Source: Thermus amyloliquefaciens
GTDB lineage: Bacteria; Deinococcota; Deinococci; Deinococcales; Thermaceae
NCBI RefSeq assembly: GCF_000744885.1
Contig: NZ_JQMV01000003.1
Coordinates: 496,001-560,000 of the forward strand
Length of the DNA: 64,000 nucleotides
Reading direction: 5' to 3'
Shown in pieces: positions 47,333-55,614 of the stretch. The position numbers were made by a program, and so were the translations under genes. The number at the start of each line of letters is the position of its first letter. Position 1 is the first letter of the stretch. Under the pieces are notes generated by a model. The model made no database searches. It saw only the letters and a program-made list of their open reading frames with translations, and had not been told where the DNA came from.

Positions 47333-48223
47333 CCGGAGGAGCCTGCCTTGGGCGCCGATGGCGGTGGCGGCCAGGGCCCCGGCCAGGTTGGCCAGCCTCC
47401 CCGCCTCCACGGGGCTTTTCCCGCTCATGATGGCGTGGGCGAAGGCGGCGGTGTAGGCGTCCCCGGCCCCCGTGGAGTCCACGATGTCCTCCACGGGGAA
47501 GGGCTCCAGGAGCTCCTCCCCTTCCGGGGTGACCACGATGGACCCCATGGCCCCCACCTTGATGGCCAGGTGGTGGAACCCCTCTTCCCGGAGGCGGGCC
47601 ACCCCCGCGGAAAGGGAGGAGGCCTCCGTCAGGGCCAGGAGCTCGTTCTGGTTCATGAGGAGCCAGGTTACCCCCCTCAGGTACCGTAAGAGTTCCTTGC
47701 CCGCCGCCCGAACCGCCCCCGTTCCCAGGTCGGCGAAGATGGGCATCTCCCGTTTCCGGGCGGCCTCGAGGACCTCCACCGCATAGCTGCGGCTGGGCCC
47801 TCCCACCAGGGCGTAGGCGGAGAGGACCACGGCGTCCGCCTGGTCCAGGAAACGGGGCTTGAAGAGGGAAGGGTCCAGGTAACGGCTGGCTCCCTCGGCG
47901 CTCACCATGGCCCTTTCCCCCCCGGGCACCAAGAGGATCAGCACGGAGCTGGTGGTGTGCTCGGGGTCCTCCTGCAGGTGTTTGCAGTCCACCCCCACCT
48001 CCCGCACCCGGGAAAGGGCCAGCTCGGCGAAGGGATCCCGCCCCACCCGGCCCGCCAGGTAGACCCGGTGGCCCAGGCTGGAAAGCTGCACCGCCAGGGT
48101 GGCCCCGGCCCCCCCTGGTTTCATCAGGGCGCGGCGGGAAGGAACCTCCTCCCCCGGCTCCGGTATGCGCTCCACGAAGAAGAGCAGGTCCACGGAAACG
48201 TCGCCCACCACGAAAAACCGCAT
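47303..48223 (-). CDS. PfkB-family carbohydrate kinase
   Basis: A 306-residue ribokinase-type sugar kinase. GGAGATLAVQLSSLG (N-terminal PfkB signature) and the catalytic DSTGAGDAYTAAFAHAI are clear; the anion-hole and Asp base are in the latter. The substrate cannot be assigned. ATG 48223 has GGAGG 5-9 nt upstream; an upstream extension covers a likely promoter region (TATAGT at about 48259). Confidence 0.85.
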   Translation of the reverse strand: MRFFVVGDVSVDLLFFVERIPEPGEEVPSRRALMKPGGAGATLAVQLSSLGHRVYLAGRVGRDPFAELALSRVREVGVDCKHLQEDPEHTTSSVLILLVPGGERAMVSAEGASRYLDPSLFKPRFLDQADAVVLSAYALVGGPSRSYAVEVLEAARKREMPIFADLGTGAVRAAGKELLRYLRGVTWLLMNQNELLALTEASSLSAGVARLREEGFHHLAIKVGAMGSIVVTPEGEELLEPFPVEDIVDSTGAGDAYTAAFAHAIMSGKSPVEAGRLANLAGALAATAIGAQGRLLRLEDLEVAAS

Positions 48224-48434
48224 CTTGCCTCCTTCCAAAAAGGCACAGGGTTTGCCCTTACTATAGCGCAAGGGCCCCGTTGCTTTGGGGGAAGTATACC
48301 CGGGGGTTATGAGAAGAATATAACAAGGGGCCCCACGAGGACGCCCATGGCCTTCCTGGGACCCCCTGGGGGTCGCCCCTGGAGGTTGCCGCAATGAAGA
48401 AGGGCGGTGCCCGAGGTCCTTCTGGGGGCCGCCT

Positions 48435-48450
48435 CGTGGCCTGGGCTACG
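48435..48450. repeat. Degenerate copy of the CGTGGC palindrome
   Basis: CGTGGC and GCTACG pair around a 4-nt loop, followed by ACGGGG, just past the paaK-like stop (48458). It resembles the hairpins at 11632 and 23517 but its outer stem is lost. The rest of the 234-bp gap to the kinase gene shows only AT-rich promoter-like bits near 48259 and 48298. Confidence 0.4.
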
Positions 48451-48457
48451 ACGGGGT

Positions 48458-49594
48458 TTAGAAGCGCCGGTCCACCACCAGGCCGCCCTCCAGCTCGCCC
48501 ACCAGCTCCACCTCGTCCACCTTCAAGCCCGTGGCCCTCTGGATGGCCTCCATGAGGCCCGGGGGCACCTTTTCCGCCTTGAGGCGGAGGACCAGCTTGT
48601 CGGTGCCCTCCAGCTTCCTTTCCAGCACCACTTGGAAGCCCCTGGGGTCCAGGCCGAAACCCCCCAGGATGGGGGCCAGCTCCGTGGGGTAGAGCTTCAC
48701 CCCCTTCACCTTCACCATCTGGTCCGTCCGGCCAAAGACCCCTCTGGGCAAAACGGTGAGCCCTTCCCGCCTCTCGGCGATGGCGAGATCCCCGGTGCGG
48801 AAGCGCACCATGGGCATGAGGGTGCGGCTTAGGGCCGTCACCACCAGCTCCCCCTTTTCCCCGTCGGGGACGGGCTTCAAGGTCTCCGGGTCCAGGACCT
48901 CCAGGACCGCCATCTCGGGGATCTCCCAGAGCCCGTCCTTTTCCCTCCGCTCCCCGGCCACGATGCCCAGCTCGCTGGTGCCGTAGGCGTCCAGGGCCAC
49001 GCCCCCCAGGGCGGCCTCCACCCTTTCCCGGAAGCCGGGGACGGAGGTGAAGGGCTCCCCCCCCGCCAGGAGGAGGGGGAACCGTCCCCCCGCCTGCCCC
49101 ACCTTGAGGGCGAAGGAGGGGTTGGTGACCAGCACGTCAAAGCCGTAGGCCCGTCCGATCTCGGCGATGCGGCTGGCCTCCCCTGGCCCGTGGGGGAAGA
49201 CCAGGTTGCCGGCGCGCCAAAGGGCTTGGTGGAAGAGCCACCCCCCGGCGAAGACGTGGTAGCTGAAGGCCACCAGCACCCGTTTCCCGGTGAGGCCCAG
49301 GCGGCGGTAGTGCTCGGCCAGGGCCTCGGTCTGGTAACGGAGATCCTCCTGGGAGAGGTACTCGGGCATCCAGCCCATGAGGGGGCTTGGGGTGAGGTGC
49401 ATGAGGCTTGCCCCTGCCGGGGGCCTGGGGTTTTCCTTGAGGTAGGCCACCCATTCCTCGCGGGTGGTGAGGGGAAGCTCCCCCAGGTTTTCCAGGGTGA
49501 CCTCCTCCGGATGGACCCCCTTGAACTTTTCCCGGTAGACGGGGTGTTCCTTGGCCGCGCGCACCACCTCTTTGAGCCGAGCGTTCCGGTCCAT
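48458..49594 (-). CDS. PaaK-like phenylacetate-CoA-ligase-family enzyme
   Basis: A 378-residue adenylate-forming enzyme, shorter than typical PaaK (about 430). LTPSPLMGWMPEY stands where PaaK has its Ser/Thr-Gly loop, YGTSELG and RTGDLAIAERREG are family motifs, and GRTDQMVKVKGVKLYPTE is the C-terminal lid. The usual SSGTTG loop looks altered, so substrate and even activity are uncertain. No paa genes lie nearby. GGAGG precedes ATG 49594. Confidence 0.75.
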   Translation of the reverse strand: MDRNARLKEVVRAAKEHPVYREKFKGVHPEEVTLENLGELPLTTREEWVAYLKENPRPPAGASLMHLTPSPLMGWMPEYLSQEDLRYQTEALAEHYRRLGLTGKRVLVAFSYHVFAGGWLFHQALWRAGNLVFPHGPGEASRIAEIGRAYGFDVLVTNPSFALKVGQAGGRFPLLLAGGEPFTSVPGFRERVEAALGGVALDAYGTSELGIVAGERREKDGLWEIPEMAVLEVLDPETLKPVPDGEKGELVVTALSRTLMPMVRFRTGDLAIAERREGLTVLPRGVFGRTDQMVKVKGVKLYPTELAPILGGFGLDPRGFQVVLERKLEGTDKLVLRLKAEKVPPGLMEAIQRATGLKVDEVELVGELEGGLVVDRRF

Positions 49595-49632
49595 AACTTG
49601 CCTCCTTACCGCTCCCGCAGGGAACAGGGGGA

Positions 49633-50736
49633 TTATACCGGCTCGAGGGCCTGGGCCAAGGCGAGAAGGTGGGGAAGGTCCTGGGCGAGGTCCTCCCAGG
49701 TGTCCCGCCGCAGGGTGATATGCCCCACCTTGCGCCCTGGGCGCACCCCCTTGCCGTACCAGTGCAGGTGGGCCCCGGGAAGGGCGAGGACCTGGGCGAA
49801 GTCCGGTTCTACCCCGATGAGGTTGGCCATGGCGCTATAGCCCCTGGGGGCGGTGGAGCCCAAGGGGAGGCCGAGGAGGGCCCGGAGGTGGTTCTCAAAC
49901 TGGCTCGTCTCCGCCCCTTCTATCGTCCAGTGGCCGGAGTTGTGCACCCGGGGGGCCATCTCGTTGAAGAGGAGCTCCTCCCCCACCTGGAAGAGCTCCA
50001 GGGCCAAGACGCCCACGTACCCTAGGGCCTCGAGGGCCCTCCTGGCGTAGCCCACGGCCTTCTCCTGGAGCCTTGGGGAAAGCCCCGGGGCCGGGGCCAG
50101 GGAAAGGCGCAGGATGCCCCCCCGGTGGCGGTTTTCCACCAGGGGGTAGAAGGCCACCTCGCCCCTGAGGCCGCGCACCGCCAGCATGGAGAGCTCCCGG
50201 TCAAAGGGGACGAAGCCCTCCAGGATGAGGCCCTTTCCCCCCAGCTGGGCGAAGGCCCTTTCCGCCTCCTCCCGCGAGCGCACCAGGGCCTGCCCCTTGC
50301 CGTCGTACCCCCCCCGGCGGGCCTTGAGGAGGGCGGGGAGGCCCAGGGCCTCCAGGCCTTCCCTGAGCTCTTCCAGGGTGTCCACCTTGCGGAAGGGAGG
50401 GGTGGGTACCCCCAGGCTTTGCATAAAGGCCTTTTCCGCCAGCCGGTCCTGGGCGATCTCCAGGGCCTTAGGGGGCGGGAAGACGGGAAGCCTTTCCGCA
50501 AGCCTCTGGGCCGCCTCCACGGGCACGTTCTCAAACTCGTAGGTGACCAGGTCCAGCCCCTCGGCGAAGCGGGCGAGGGCCTCCCCGTCCAGGTAGTCTC
50601 CCGCCACCAGCTCCCCCACCTGCCCTGCGCAGGCCTCGGGGGAGGGGTCCAGGAAGCGGAAGGCAAGGCCCAGGGGGTAGCCCGCCAGGGCCAGCATCCT
50701 CCCCAGCTGGCCCCCGCCCAGGATGCCCAGCCTCAT
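49633..50736 (-). CDS. purK: 5-(carboxyamino)imidazole ribonucleotide synthase PurK
   Basis: A 367-residue ATP-grasp enzyme that makes N5-CAIR from AIR, bicarbonate and [16 protein letters not shown] opens the protein; [11 protein letters not shown] and [14 protein letters not shown] are PurK blocks. The start overlaps purE (ATGA) and follows a junction repeat that carries its SD. Confidence 0.94.
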   Translation of the reverse strand: MRLGILGGGQLGRMLALAGYPLGLAFRFLDPSPEACAGQVGELVAGDYLDGEALARFAEGLDLVTYEFENVPVEAAQRLAERLPVFPPPKALEIAQDRLAEKAFMQSLGVPTPPFRKVDTLEELREGLEALGLPALLKARRGGYDGKGQALVRSREEAERAFAQLGGKGLILEGFVPFDRELSMLAVRGLRGEVAFYPLVENRHRGGILRLSLAPAPGLSPRLQEKAVGYARRALEALGYVGVLALELFQVGEELLFNEMAPRVHNSGHWTIEGAETSQFENHLRALLGLPLGSTAPRGYSAMANLIGVEPDFAQVLALPGAHLHWYGKGVRPGRKVGHITLRRDTWEDLAQDLPHLLALAQALEPV

Positions 50737-51263
50737 CCCTCCTCCCTAGCCAACCTAGCCCCTTCGGGGCCCTTTTCCTCCCTGGGGTCGGGGTGGGCCA
50801 GGACGGCCTCGGTCTGGGCCTTCCGGTAGGCCTCGAGGCGCGCCATCACCTGGGGATGGGAAAGCCCCACGATGCTGGCGGCCAGGAGGGCGGCATTCAC
50901 CGCCCCCGCCCTTCCGATGGCCAGGGTGCCCACGGGGATGCCCGCGGGCATCTGCACGATGGAAAGGAGGGAGTCTAGGCCCTTTAGGGCCTGGCTCTCC
51001 ACCGGCACCCCCAGCACGGGCAAGGGGGTGTGGGCGGCGGTCATCCCCGGGAGGTGGGCTGCGCCCCCAGCCCCGGCGATGATGACCATGAGGCCCCGCG
51101 CCTTGGCGGTCTTGGCGTACTCCGCCATGAGGTCCGGGGTGCGGTGGGCGGAGACCACGCGCACCTCATAGGGAACCCCTAGGGCCTCCAGGGTTTCCGC
51201 CGCATGGCGGAGGGTTTCCCAATCCGACTTGGAGCCCATGATAACGCCCACCAAAGGCCGCAT
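50733..51263 (-). CDS. purE: N5-carboxyaminoimidazole ribonucleotide mutase PurE
   Basis: A 176-residue mutase that converts N5-CAIR to [20 protein letters not shown] and [16 protein letters not shown] form the active site. ATG 51263 is 8 nt past a TACAAT box. The last residues ([14 protein letters not shown]) come from the inserted junction repeat. Confidence 0.94.
   Translation of the reverse strand: MRPLVGVIMGSKSDWETLRHAAETLEALGVPYEVRVVSAHRTPDLMAEYAKTAKARGLMVIIAGAGGAAHLPGMTAAHTPLPVLGVPVESQALKGLDSLLSIVQMPAGIPVGTLAIGRAGAVNAALLAASIVGLSHPQVMARLEAYRKAQTEAVLAHPDPREEKGPEGARLAREEG
50741..50776 (-). repeat. Stop-start junction repeat, copy B (purE/purK)
   Basis: 36 bp matching 35976-36012 except for a few bases in the hairpin loop. 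Here it lies wholly in the end of the purE coding region and supplies GGGAGG 4-5 nt before the purK ATG at 50736. Confidence 0.7.
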
Positions 51264-51271
51264 CGTACCGG

Positions 51272-51301
51272 ATTGTACCAAGCTATCCCGCCCATGGTAA
51301 A
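51272..51301 (-). promoter_or_regulatory. Promoter of purE-purK
   Basis: TTTACC (51296-51301) and TACAAT (51272-51277) are 18 bp apart. ATG 51263 lies 8 nt past the box, so the mRNA is nearly leaderless. Confidence 0.6.
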
Positions 51302-51303
51302 AG
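51274..51303 (+). promoter_or_regulatory. Candidate promoter of sbtA-sbtB
   Basis: TTGTAC (51274-51279), 18 bp, TAAAAG (51298-51303); ATG 51311 follows 7 nt later. It occupies the same DNA as the purE promoter on the other strand, so the two may compete. Confidence 0.4.
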
Positions 51304-51310
51304 GCGGGCC

Positions 51311-52267
51311 ATGGATGCCTTGGAGCTCCTTCGGCTCAACCTCCTTTCCCCCATGGTCTTGGCCTTTGCCCTGGGGGTTTTGGCCCGCCTTCTCAAGAGC
51401 GACCTGGCCTTTCCCGAGGCCCTGTACACGGCCCTATCCATCTACCTGCTCTTCGCCATCGGCTTCAAAGGGGGGGTGGAGCTTTCCAAAACCCCCGTGA
51501 CCACCTTGCTCCTCCCTGCCTTGGCCACCCTGGGCCTGGGGCTTTTGCGGCCCCTTTCCAGCTATTTCCTGGCCCGCCGTCTTCTGTCCCTGGGCCGGGT
51601 GGACGCCGGGGCCTTGGCCGCCCATTACGGCTCGGTCTCCGCGGTGACCTTTCTGGCGGCCCTCACCTTTGTCCAAGGGGTGGGCCACAGGCCCGAGGGG
51701 TTCTTGCCCACCCTGGTGGCCCTCTTGGAGGTGCCGGGCATCGTGGTGGCCCTGCTTTTGGCCAAGCGGGGGGGTGGGAACCTGGGCGAGGCCTTCCAGG
51801 AGGTCCTCACCGGGAGAAGCGTGGTCCTCCTGGTGGGGGGGCTTCTCATCGGGGCCCTTTCCGGGGAGGTGGGGATGGAGCGCGTAAAGCCCTTTTTCGT
51901 GGATCCCTTTTATGGGGTCCTTACCCTTTTCCTCCTGGACCTGGGGATGGTGGCGGCCTCGAGGTTCGCCACTTTAGGCCAGGTGGGCTTCCGCCTGGTG
52001 CTCTACGGAACCCTCCTGCCCCTTCTGCACGGGGCCGTGGGGGTTTACCTGGGCCACCTGGTGGGGTTTTCCGTAGGCGGGGCCACCGTCTTGGGGGCCA
52101 TGGCCGCCAGCGCCAGCTACATCGCTGCTCCTGCCGCGGTGCGCATCGCCCTGCCCGAGGCCAACCCCAGCCTATACCTGGCGGCAAGCCTGGCGGTGAC
52201 CTTTCCCTTTAACCTGGTTCTGGGCATCCCCATCTACCACGCCTTGGCCCAAGGGATGGGAGGGTGA
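51311..52267 (+). CDS. sbtA: SbtA-type sodium-dependent bicarbonate transporter
   Basis: A 318-residue protein with about ten helices. The repeats [12 protein letters not shown] and [21 protein letters not shown] are typical of the SbtA/DUF897 family, in which cyanobacterial members import bicarbonate with Na+. Next to a PII-like gene, which strengthens the call. Bicarbonate demand in Thermus could come from purE/K or carboxylases; this is inference. Confidence 0.82.
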   Translation: MDALELLRLNLLSPMVLAFALGVLARLLKSDLAFPEALYTALSIYLLFAIGFKGGVELSKTPVTTLLLPALATLGLGLLRPLSSYFLARRLLSLGRVDAGALAAHYGSVSAVTFLAALTFVQGVGHRPEGFLPTLVALLEVPGIVVALLLAKRGGGNLGEAFQEVLTGRSVVLLVGGLLIGALSGEVGMERVKPFFVDPFYGVLTLFLLDLGMVAASRFATLGQVGFRLVLYGTLLPLLHGAVGVYLGHLVGFSVGGATVLGAMAASASYIAAPAAVRIALPEANPSLYLAASLAVTFPFNLVLGIPIYHALAQGMGG

Positions 52268-52269
52268 GC

Positions 52270-52572
52270 ATGGACCTGGTGCCCTTGAAACTGGTGACCA
52301 TCGTGGCGGAAAGCGTCTTGGAAAAGAAGCTGGTGGAGGAGGTGAAGCGCCTGGGGGCCAAGGGGTACACCCTTGTGCCCGCCAGGGGGGAGGGTTCCCG
52401 GGGGATGCGGAGCCTGGACTGGGAGGGGCAGAACATCCGCCTGGAGACCATTGTTCCCGAGGAGGTGGCCCTTAGGATCCTCGCCCGCCTGCAGGAGGCC
52501 TACTTCCCCCACTACGCCGTGATCGCCTATGTGGAGAACGTCTGGGTGGTACGGGGGGAGAAGTACGTTTAG
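52270..52572 (+). CDS. sbtB: SbtB-type PII-like regulator
   Basis: A 100-residue PII-like protein that in other bacteria binds adenine nucleotides and controls SbtA. LKLVTIVAESVLEKKLVEEVKRLGAKGYT is the beta-alpha-beta start; the T-loop region GEGSRGMRSLDWEGQNIR is short, as in SbtB. ATG 52270 has GGGAGGG 5 nt upstream and is preferred over the GTG at 52264 that overlaps the sbtA stop. Confidence 0.82.
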   Translation: MDLVPLKLVTIVAESVLEKKLVEEVKRLGAKGYTLVPARGEGSRGMRSLDWEGQNIRLETIVPEEVALRILARLQEAYFPHYAVIAYVENVWVVRGEKYV

Positions 52573-52588
52573 GCCCCGGTTCGGCCCC

Positions 52589-53131
52589 TCAGGCCCTAGG
52601 CGTCCTGAACTTCCGGCGCAGGAGGGGCAAAAGGGCCAGAAGGAGAAGGGCAGGCCAGAGGATCCAGGGGGATACCGCCTTTCCCAGGAAGAAGGCCAAA
52701 AGGACCAAGCCCTGGGTCCAGAGGAGGCTTCCCAGGCCGGCGAGGAGAAGGTAGGGCAAGAGGGGAAACCCTAGGGCCCCAAGCAGGAAGGGCACCGCCG
52801 TGCGCATCCCCGGCACGAAGGGGGCAAGGAGGAGAGCGGAAGGGCCATAGCGGAAAAGAAGCCCTTCGGTCCGCCTCATGAGCCCCTCGGGGAAACGGGC
52901 CCGCAGCCTGGGCCCCAAGGCCCGGCCCAGGGCGTACCCCACCCCGTGACCCAGGTAGCTGCCCAGGAAGAGGAGGGGAAGAAGGGGGAAGAGGCCAAGC
53001 CTCCCCTCCCCGGCCAGGGCCCCCAGGGCCAAGAGGAGGGTATCCCCCCCGGGGACGAGGAGGCCGAAGGGAAAGCCCACCTCTAGGAAGAGGAGGAGGG
53101 CGGGAACCAGGTGGGACCAGGAGGCGTTCAT
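52589..53131 (-). CDS. DedA-family (SNARE-associated/VTT) membrane protein
   Basis: A 180-residue polytopic protein. FPFGLLVPGGDTLLLALGALA and YLGHGVGYALGRALGPRL are DedA blocks, and FRYGPSALLLAPFVPGMRTAVPFLLGA carries the conserved charged residue region. Family members flip or handle phospholipids. It begins 6 bp after terC and may share its transcript. Confidence 0.82.
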   Translation of the reverse strand: MNASWSHLVPALLLFLEVGFPFGLLVPGGDTLLLALGALAGEGRLGLFPLLPLLFLGSYLGHGVGYALGRALGPRLRARFPEGLMRRTEGLLFRYGPSALLLAPFVPGMRTAVPFLLGALGFPLLPYLLLAGLGSLLWTQGLVLLAFFLGKAVSPWILWPALLLLALLPLLRRKFRTPRA

Positions 53132-53137
53132 CCTTAC

Positions 53138-53833
53138 TTAAGAGGCTTGGGGTGCCGGCTTCCGCAAAGCCCAGAGGCTCCCCAGGAGGAGCACCCCCAG
53201 GATGAAGAGGCTAAAGGCCTCCTTATCTAGGCCCACGGCCAGCTCGGGGCGATGGAGGGCTTCCTTCATCAGCTTGTCCCAGCCTCCGATGAAAAGCTTC
53301 ACCCCCGCAAGCCCCACCACCACGTAGGCCAGGTGCTTGAACCGGGGGTAGCGGTCCAGGAGGTTCACCACCAGGCTGGCCAGCATCCGAAGGGCTAGGA
53401 TGCCCAAGAAGACCCCGGTGTAGATGACCCAAAGCTTATCCGAAAGGGCCACGGCCACCAGCACCGAGTCCACGGCGAAGGCCAGGTCCATGACCTCCAC
53501 CTGGGCCACGGTCTTCCAGAAGTGGCTGGCGCTCACCTCCATGGGGGGTGGGGCGTGGGCTTCCTCGGACTTTAGGAAGTGTTTCAGGGCAATGTAGAGG
53601 AGGTAGGCCGCCCCCAGGACCTGAATCCACCAAAGCTTGATCACCCAGGCGGCGAAGAGGAGGGCGAGACCCCGCAGCACATAAGCGCCCAGGATGCCGT
53701 AGAAAAGGGCTTTCCGCCTCAGGTGGGCGGGAAGCTTCTGGACCAAGACTCCTAGGATTAGGGCGTTGTCCGCCGAGAGGATGACCTCCAGGGCAACGAG
53801 GACCAGGATCACCGAAAGCACGCCGGTTTCCAT
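53138..53833 (-). CDS. terC: TerC-family membrane protein (metal exporter type) under a Mn riboswitch
   Basis: A 231-residue protein with about seven helices and the acidic intramembrane motifs LEVILSADNALILG and VMDLAFAVDSVLVA typical of TerC/Alx proteins, which export manganese. ATG 53833 lies after a yybP-ykoY-like leader; upstream in-frame extensions would translate the riboswitch. GGAGGTGGTGGG precedes the ATG. Expression is expected to rise with Mn(II). Confidence 0.88.
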   Translation of the reverse strand: METGVLSVILVLVALEVILSADNALILGVLVQKLPAHLRRKALFYGILGAYVLRGLALLFAAWVIKLWWIQVLGAAYLLYIALKHFLKSEEAHAPPPMEVSASHFWKTVAQVEVMDLAFAVDSVLVAVALSDKLWVIYTGVFLGILALRMLASLVVNLLDRYPRFKHLAYVVVGLAGVKLFIGGWDKLMKEALHRPELAVGLDKEAFSLFILGVLLLGSLWALRKPAPQAS

Positions 53834-53845
53834 CCCACCACCTCC

Positions 53846-53877
53846 AAAAAAAGGGACCACCGCCTTGTGCGGTGGTC
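53846..53877 (-). terminator. Riboswitch expression-platform terminator for terC
   Basis: A 9-bp stem (GACCACCGC and complement, 5-nt loop) followed by CC and a run of seven Ts, ending 13 nt before the terC start. The 5' arm overlaps the conserved AAGACC end of the aptamer, so ligand binding can disrupt the hairpin. Confidence 0.8.
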
Positions 53878-53958
53878 TTGCCCGGGCTTTCCGCCCCCAG
53901 CCTCCCGGGGTCCGCGCCCGTCTTGACGGAAGGCTGGCCTTGGGGCTACTCCCCAACC
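53873..53958 (-). ncRNA. yybP-ykoY-type manganese riboswitch
   Basis: The minus strand has TTGGGGAGTAGCC at its 5' end (GGGGAGTAG at 53946-53954), a GTCAAGAC hairpin, and a closing GGGCAAGACC, the conserved elements of the yybP-ykoY Mn2+ aptamer in the right order, directly before a terminator and a terC gene, its best-known target. A classification from memory; no covariance search was run. Confidence 0.8.
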
Positions 53959-54035
53959 GAGGGTATTCTGCCACATCCGGGCCCTCTTATCCAGGGGAAG
54001 GTGAGCTCGGCTAGGCAGAGGGATGGGGAGAGGGG

Positions 54036-54041
54036 TATCCT
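54036..54041 (+). promoter_or_regulatory. Candidate -10 box for the sufT-like gene
   Basis: TATCCT ends 7 nt before ATG 54049. TAGGCA 18 bp upstream is a weak -35. Confidence 0.35.
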
Positions 54042-54048
54042 TTGGGGT

Positions 54049-54444
54049 ATGGACGAGCGCCAGGAAGCCCTGCCAAAAGGAGAGGAAAGCCGGTCCGAGG
54101 GGGAGGGGCCTGCTGGGGTGCGGGAGGGCTTGCCCACCAAGGAGCAGGTCCTCGAGGCCCTGAAGGTGGTCTATGACCCCGAGATCCCCGTCAACATCGT
54201 GGACCTGGGCCTGGTCTATGACGTGGAGATCCACGAAAACGGCGTGGTGGACCTCACCATGACCCTTACAGCCATCGGTTGCCCGGCCCAGGACATGGTG
54301 AAGGCCGATGCGGAAATGGCGGTGATGCGCCTTCCCGGGGTACAGGGGGTGAATGTGGAGTTTGTCTGGACCCCTCCCTGGACCCCTGCTCGGATGACCG
54401 AGGAGGGCAAGCGCATGATGCGCATGTTCGGGTTCAACGTGTAG
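54049..54444 (+). CDS. SufT/MIP18-family (DUF59) Fe-S assembly factor
   Basis: A 131-residue protein with an acidic 30-residue lead (EALPKGEESRSEGEGPAG) followed by the DUF59 domain: ALKVVYDPEIPVNIVDLGLVYD and LTAIGCPAQDM with the conserved Cys, then VWTPPWTPARMTEEGKRMMR. Such proteins aid Fe-S cluster maturation. No suf genes are nearby. Start chosen by the -10 box. Confidence 0.85.
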   Translation: MDERQEALPKGEESRSEGEGPAGVREGLPTKEQVLEALKVVYDPEIPVNIVDLGLVYDVEIHENGVVDLTMTLTAIGCPAQDMVKADAEMAVMRLPGVQGVNVEFVWTPPWTPARMTEEGKRMMRMFGFNV

Positions 54445-54615
54445 GGGGCTGGGTGGGGTAGACTGTGGGCCTCGAGGTGCCAGGGAGCTGGGTGGGTTCG
54501 CAAGCCCCTTGTTGACGCACACCCAGCGGGGATCTTGACAGCCAATCCTTAGACGGGTTCCCTTTACATACACATAGAGGGGGGTCAGCGGGGGTTTTTG
54601 CCGTGTGGGTCATGT
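54445..54615 (+). other. CRISPR leader region
   Basis: A 171-bp non-coding stretch, more AT-rich than its surroundings near 54535-54580, sits between sufT and the first full repeat. TTGACA (54535-54540) and TTGACG (54512-54517) are possible -35 elements, with TTTACATACACATAG downstream. It is taken as the leader because the degenerate repeat is at the other end. Confidence 0.55.
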
Positions 54616-55561
54616 GTAGTCCCCACGCACGTGGGGATGGACCGCCTAAGCCTCGGCCGACTTCCGGCGATGTTCGGTAGTCCCCACGCACGTGGGGATG
54701 GACCTGCTTGCAGGGCGGTGTCCGACCGCATGCCCTCGTAGTCCCCACGCACGTGGGGATGGACCGTGCGATACCTAGAGATGGCGTACTCTACTCGTTG
54801 TAGTCCCCACGCACGTGGGGATGGACCGAAGGCGGTCGGGGTCGGCCTCCACCGCCCTAGTAGTCCCCACGCACGTGGGGATGGACCGAGGATGTTCACA
54901 TCCGAGCCCGTGGTGAGCTCGTAGTCCCCACGCACGTGGGGATGGACCGCTGGCCGAGCAGGCGGTCCTGGCCACGGAGGAGTAGTCCCCACGCACGTGG
55001 GGATGGACCGTAGCCATCCTCGGGCTCCCACTGGCCCTTGAAGTAGTCCCCACGCACGTGGGGATGGACCGCGCCCCTTCTGGTCTATGCGGCGGGCAGT
55101 GAAGTAGTCCCCACGCACGTGGGGATGGACCGGAGTTGAAGGAGCGCCGAATGGCGTTGATAGTGTAGTCCCCACGCACGTGGGGATGGACCGGCTGGGG
55201 GGGCGGGGAAGGGCTCCGGGAGGTGGTAGTCCCCACGCACGTGGGGATGGACCGGGTAAGGGTTAAGACGATGGTAAAGGTCAAGTTGTAGTCCCCACGC
55301 ACGTGGGGATGGACCGCCTGTGGGCCAGGGGGCCCTTTTAGAAGGCCAGTAGTCCCCACGCACGTGGGGATGGACCGCTCCCCAGGAGCTCAATCTGGTA
55401 CGGCAGGGCGTAGTCCCCACGCACGTGGGGATGGACCGTACGCGGGGCCCCCGAAAAAGCCCAGTAGCCCGTAGTCCCCACGCACGTGGGGATGGACCGG
55501 CTGGCCTTCTCCTGGGGGGGATGGCTGGGGGCGTAGTCCCCACGCACGTGGGGATGGAGCA
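54616..55561 (+). CRISPR. CRISPR array, 16 repeats and 15 spacers, type I-E-like repeat
   Basis: The 29-nt repeat is GTAGTCCCCACGCA followed by CGTGGGGATGGACCG, whose CCCCACG/CGTGGGG arms form a hairpin. Repeats start at 54616, 54677, 54738, 54800, 54860, 54921, 54982, 55043, 55104, 55165, 55226, 55288, 55349, 55410, 55471 and 55533. Spacers are 31-33 nt, mostly 32. Repeat 2 ends in T rather than G; the last repeat ends GGAGCA, so it is the leader-distal end and the array reads left to right. The repeat resembles the Cse-type (I-E) repeats of Thermus as I recall them. No cas gene is in the window. Open frames across the array are repeat artefacts. Confidence 0.97.
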
Positions 55562-55602
55562 GGCCAAGGCTCTCGGTTCACGGTTCCCAGGTAACCCAAG
55601 GG

Positions 55603-55608
55603 TATGCT
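55603..55608 (+). promoter_or_regulatory. Leaderless-type -10 box of the RlmI-like gene
   Basis: TATGCT, six bases, GTG 55615. The -35 is unclear (TTCACG at 20 bp). It lies 41 bp past the CRISPR array. Confidence 0.45.
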
Positions 55609-55614
55609 GACCCC

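Noticed and set aside
48224-48457. A small RNA gene in the 234-bp gap before the PfkB kinase
   Set aside because: Only AT-rich promoter-like bits and a decayed hairpin are seen; no terminator with T-tract or conserved fold.
53917-53922. TTGACG as a plus-strand -35 for the sufT-like gene
   Set aside because: It lies in the riboswitch on the other strand, has no -10 at 17 bp and is over 100 bp from the start.
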